Shown piece by piece: positions 63,436 to 64,000 of a DNA stretch of 64,000 nt. Position 1 is the stretch's first letter, and every line of letters starts with the position of its first letter. The position numbers and the translations under genes are program-made. This DNA is from Phoenicibacter sp963592435 (lineage in GTDB: Bacteria > Actinomycetota > Coriobacteriia > Coriobacteriales > Eggerthellaceae): positions 1-64,000 of the forward strand of contig CAVAWT010000003.1 of NCBI GenBank assembly GCA_963592435.1, read 5' to 3'. The notes under the pieces were generated by a model. It did no database searches. It was not told the DNA's origin and saw nothing but the letters and a program-made list of their open reading frames with translations.

Positions 63436-63957
63436 CTATCTTTGCGCTGACACTGGCTCAATCCAGAAAAGTTGTGTTCCAAACTCAACTGGCGATCCAT
63501 CCGTGACGCAAACTTCTTTAACAACGCCAACTTCTTCAGCAGTTATCTCATTCATCAATTTCATAGCTTCGACGATGCAAAGTGTTTCTCCTGCTGCAAC
63601 TTCGTCGCCCACTTTCACAAAAGGCGCCTCTCCTGGAGCTGGAGCTTCATAGAAAGTACCAACCATCGGTGCTTTTACGCAAACCCAATCTGGCGGATAG
63701 TCTGAAGCCGCTTGAGCCACAGTCTGAGGAGTCTCTGTTTGTGCAGGAGTTGTTGCTGGCTGATCTGGCGCAACAGCAACAGGTGCCTGCACCGTGCTTC
63801 CCTGAGCGCCAGGCATTCTCACAGCAACGCGCGCCCCTTCTTCCTCAACAACAATCTCGCCAACGCCACTTTCTTGGACGACTTTGACAAGCTCCTTTAT
63901 TTGCTGAATGTCCACGTAATCTTCCTCCTTCGTTGCAGACACTTCTGCTTCTGACAT
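63436..63957 (-). CDS. accB: Biotin carboxyl carrier protein of acetyl-CoA carboxylase
   Basis: A 173-residue protein. An N-terminal helix DIQQIKELVKVVQESGVGEIVVEEEGARV, a Pro/Ala/Gln-rich flexible linker (about 52-88) and a C-terminal biotinyl domain with CIVEAMKLMNEI, whose Lys carries biotin, are all there. It works with AccC in fatty acid synthesis. The start is uncertain: the frame stays open past 63957 to the right edge, and no ribosome site precedes this ATG. Confidence 0.93.
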   Translation of the reverse strand: MSEAEVSATKEEDYVDIQQIKELVKVVQESGVGEIVVEEEGARVAVRMPGAQGSTVQAPVAVAPDQPATTPAQTETPQTVAQAASDYPPDWVCVKAPMVGTFYEAPAPGEAPFVKVGDEVAAGETLCIVEAMKLMNEITAEEVGVVKEVCVTDGSPVEFGTQLFWIEPVSAQR

Positions 63958-64000
63958 AAAATCAACGTTTTCTTGTGCTTGATGTTTTGATAAATAGGTC

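Overview
The window reads as chromosomal DNA of a low-G+C actinobacterium, most likely a coriobacterium (Atopobium/Olsenella-like anaerobe). The clues are a SepF-YggT pair, a tuf-tRNA-rpmG-tRNA-secE-nusG-rplK-rplA block, an LAxTG-like sorting signal, a YhgE/Pip protein with an associated ABC ATPase, an Elp3-type enzyme, the MEP isoprenoid route (Dxs) and several likely leaderless starts. No taxonomic marker was searched, so this is inference. Two runs of N (40767-41100 and 47333-47621) show that this is a draft scaffold.

Layout. 1-2651: a radical-SAM gene cut by the window edge, divergent from a degenerate carbamoyltransferase paralogue. 2669-7483: a minus-strand group (HAD phosphatase, EamA transporter, tiny LAETG membrane peptide, DUF6483-like protein, orphan histidine kinase, NAD synthetase, ferredoxin). 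7588-13250: translation and secretion block (L1, L11, NusG, SecE, tRNA-Trp, L33, EF-Tu, tRNA-Met, tRNA-Thr, tRNA-Tyr). The tRNA spacers hold seven diverged copies of a roughly 125-bp element with a covarying hairpin core. 13635-25092: plus-strand housekeeping genes (NlpC/P60 hydrolase, ThrC, SepF, YggT, DnaE, TruA, Na+-coupled transporter, YchF, YebC). 25089-31708: aspartate aminotransferase, PutP, a large secreted repeat protein and a sirtuin. 31839-38553: surface glycan genes (YfhO, RffA-like aminotransferase, GtrB-like glycosyltransferase, intact carbamoyltransferase). 38851-48372: cell-wall genes (MurE-like ligase, AsnB, RdgB, MurI, L,D-transpeptidase, polysaccharide deacetylase, D-aspartate ligase, aspartate racemase). 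48524-56367: a decayed ISXO2-type transposase, a degenerate ABC ATPase with a YhgE/Pip protein, a Na+/H+ antiporter and Elp3. 56468-63957: a minus-strand block (glycosyltransferase, ThrE exporter, Dxs, XseB, NusB, Asp23, AccC, AccB).

How the genes fit together. The clearest theme is envelope construction. The D-Asp ligase, aspartate racemase, AsnB, L,D-transpeptidase and a MurE without the DAP-type DNPR motif together suggest Lys- or Orn-type peptidoglycan with a D-Asp/D-isoAsn cross-bridge, as known in Enterococcus faecium. YfhO, RffA, the glycosyltransferases and the carbamoyltransferase point to a modified surface polysaccharide.

The most unusual signal is non-coding. The tRNA-spacer element at 12003-13380 keeps a fixed-geometry 53-55-nt core while its stems change by compensatory substitution, so it may be an undescribed structured RNA or DNA element.
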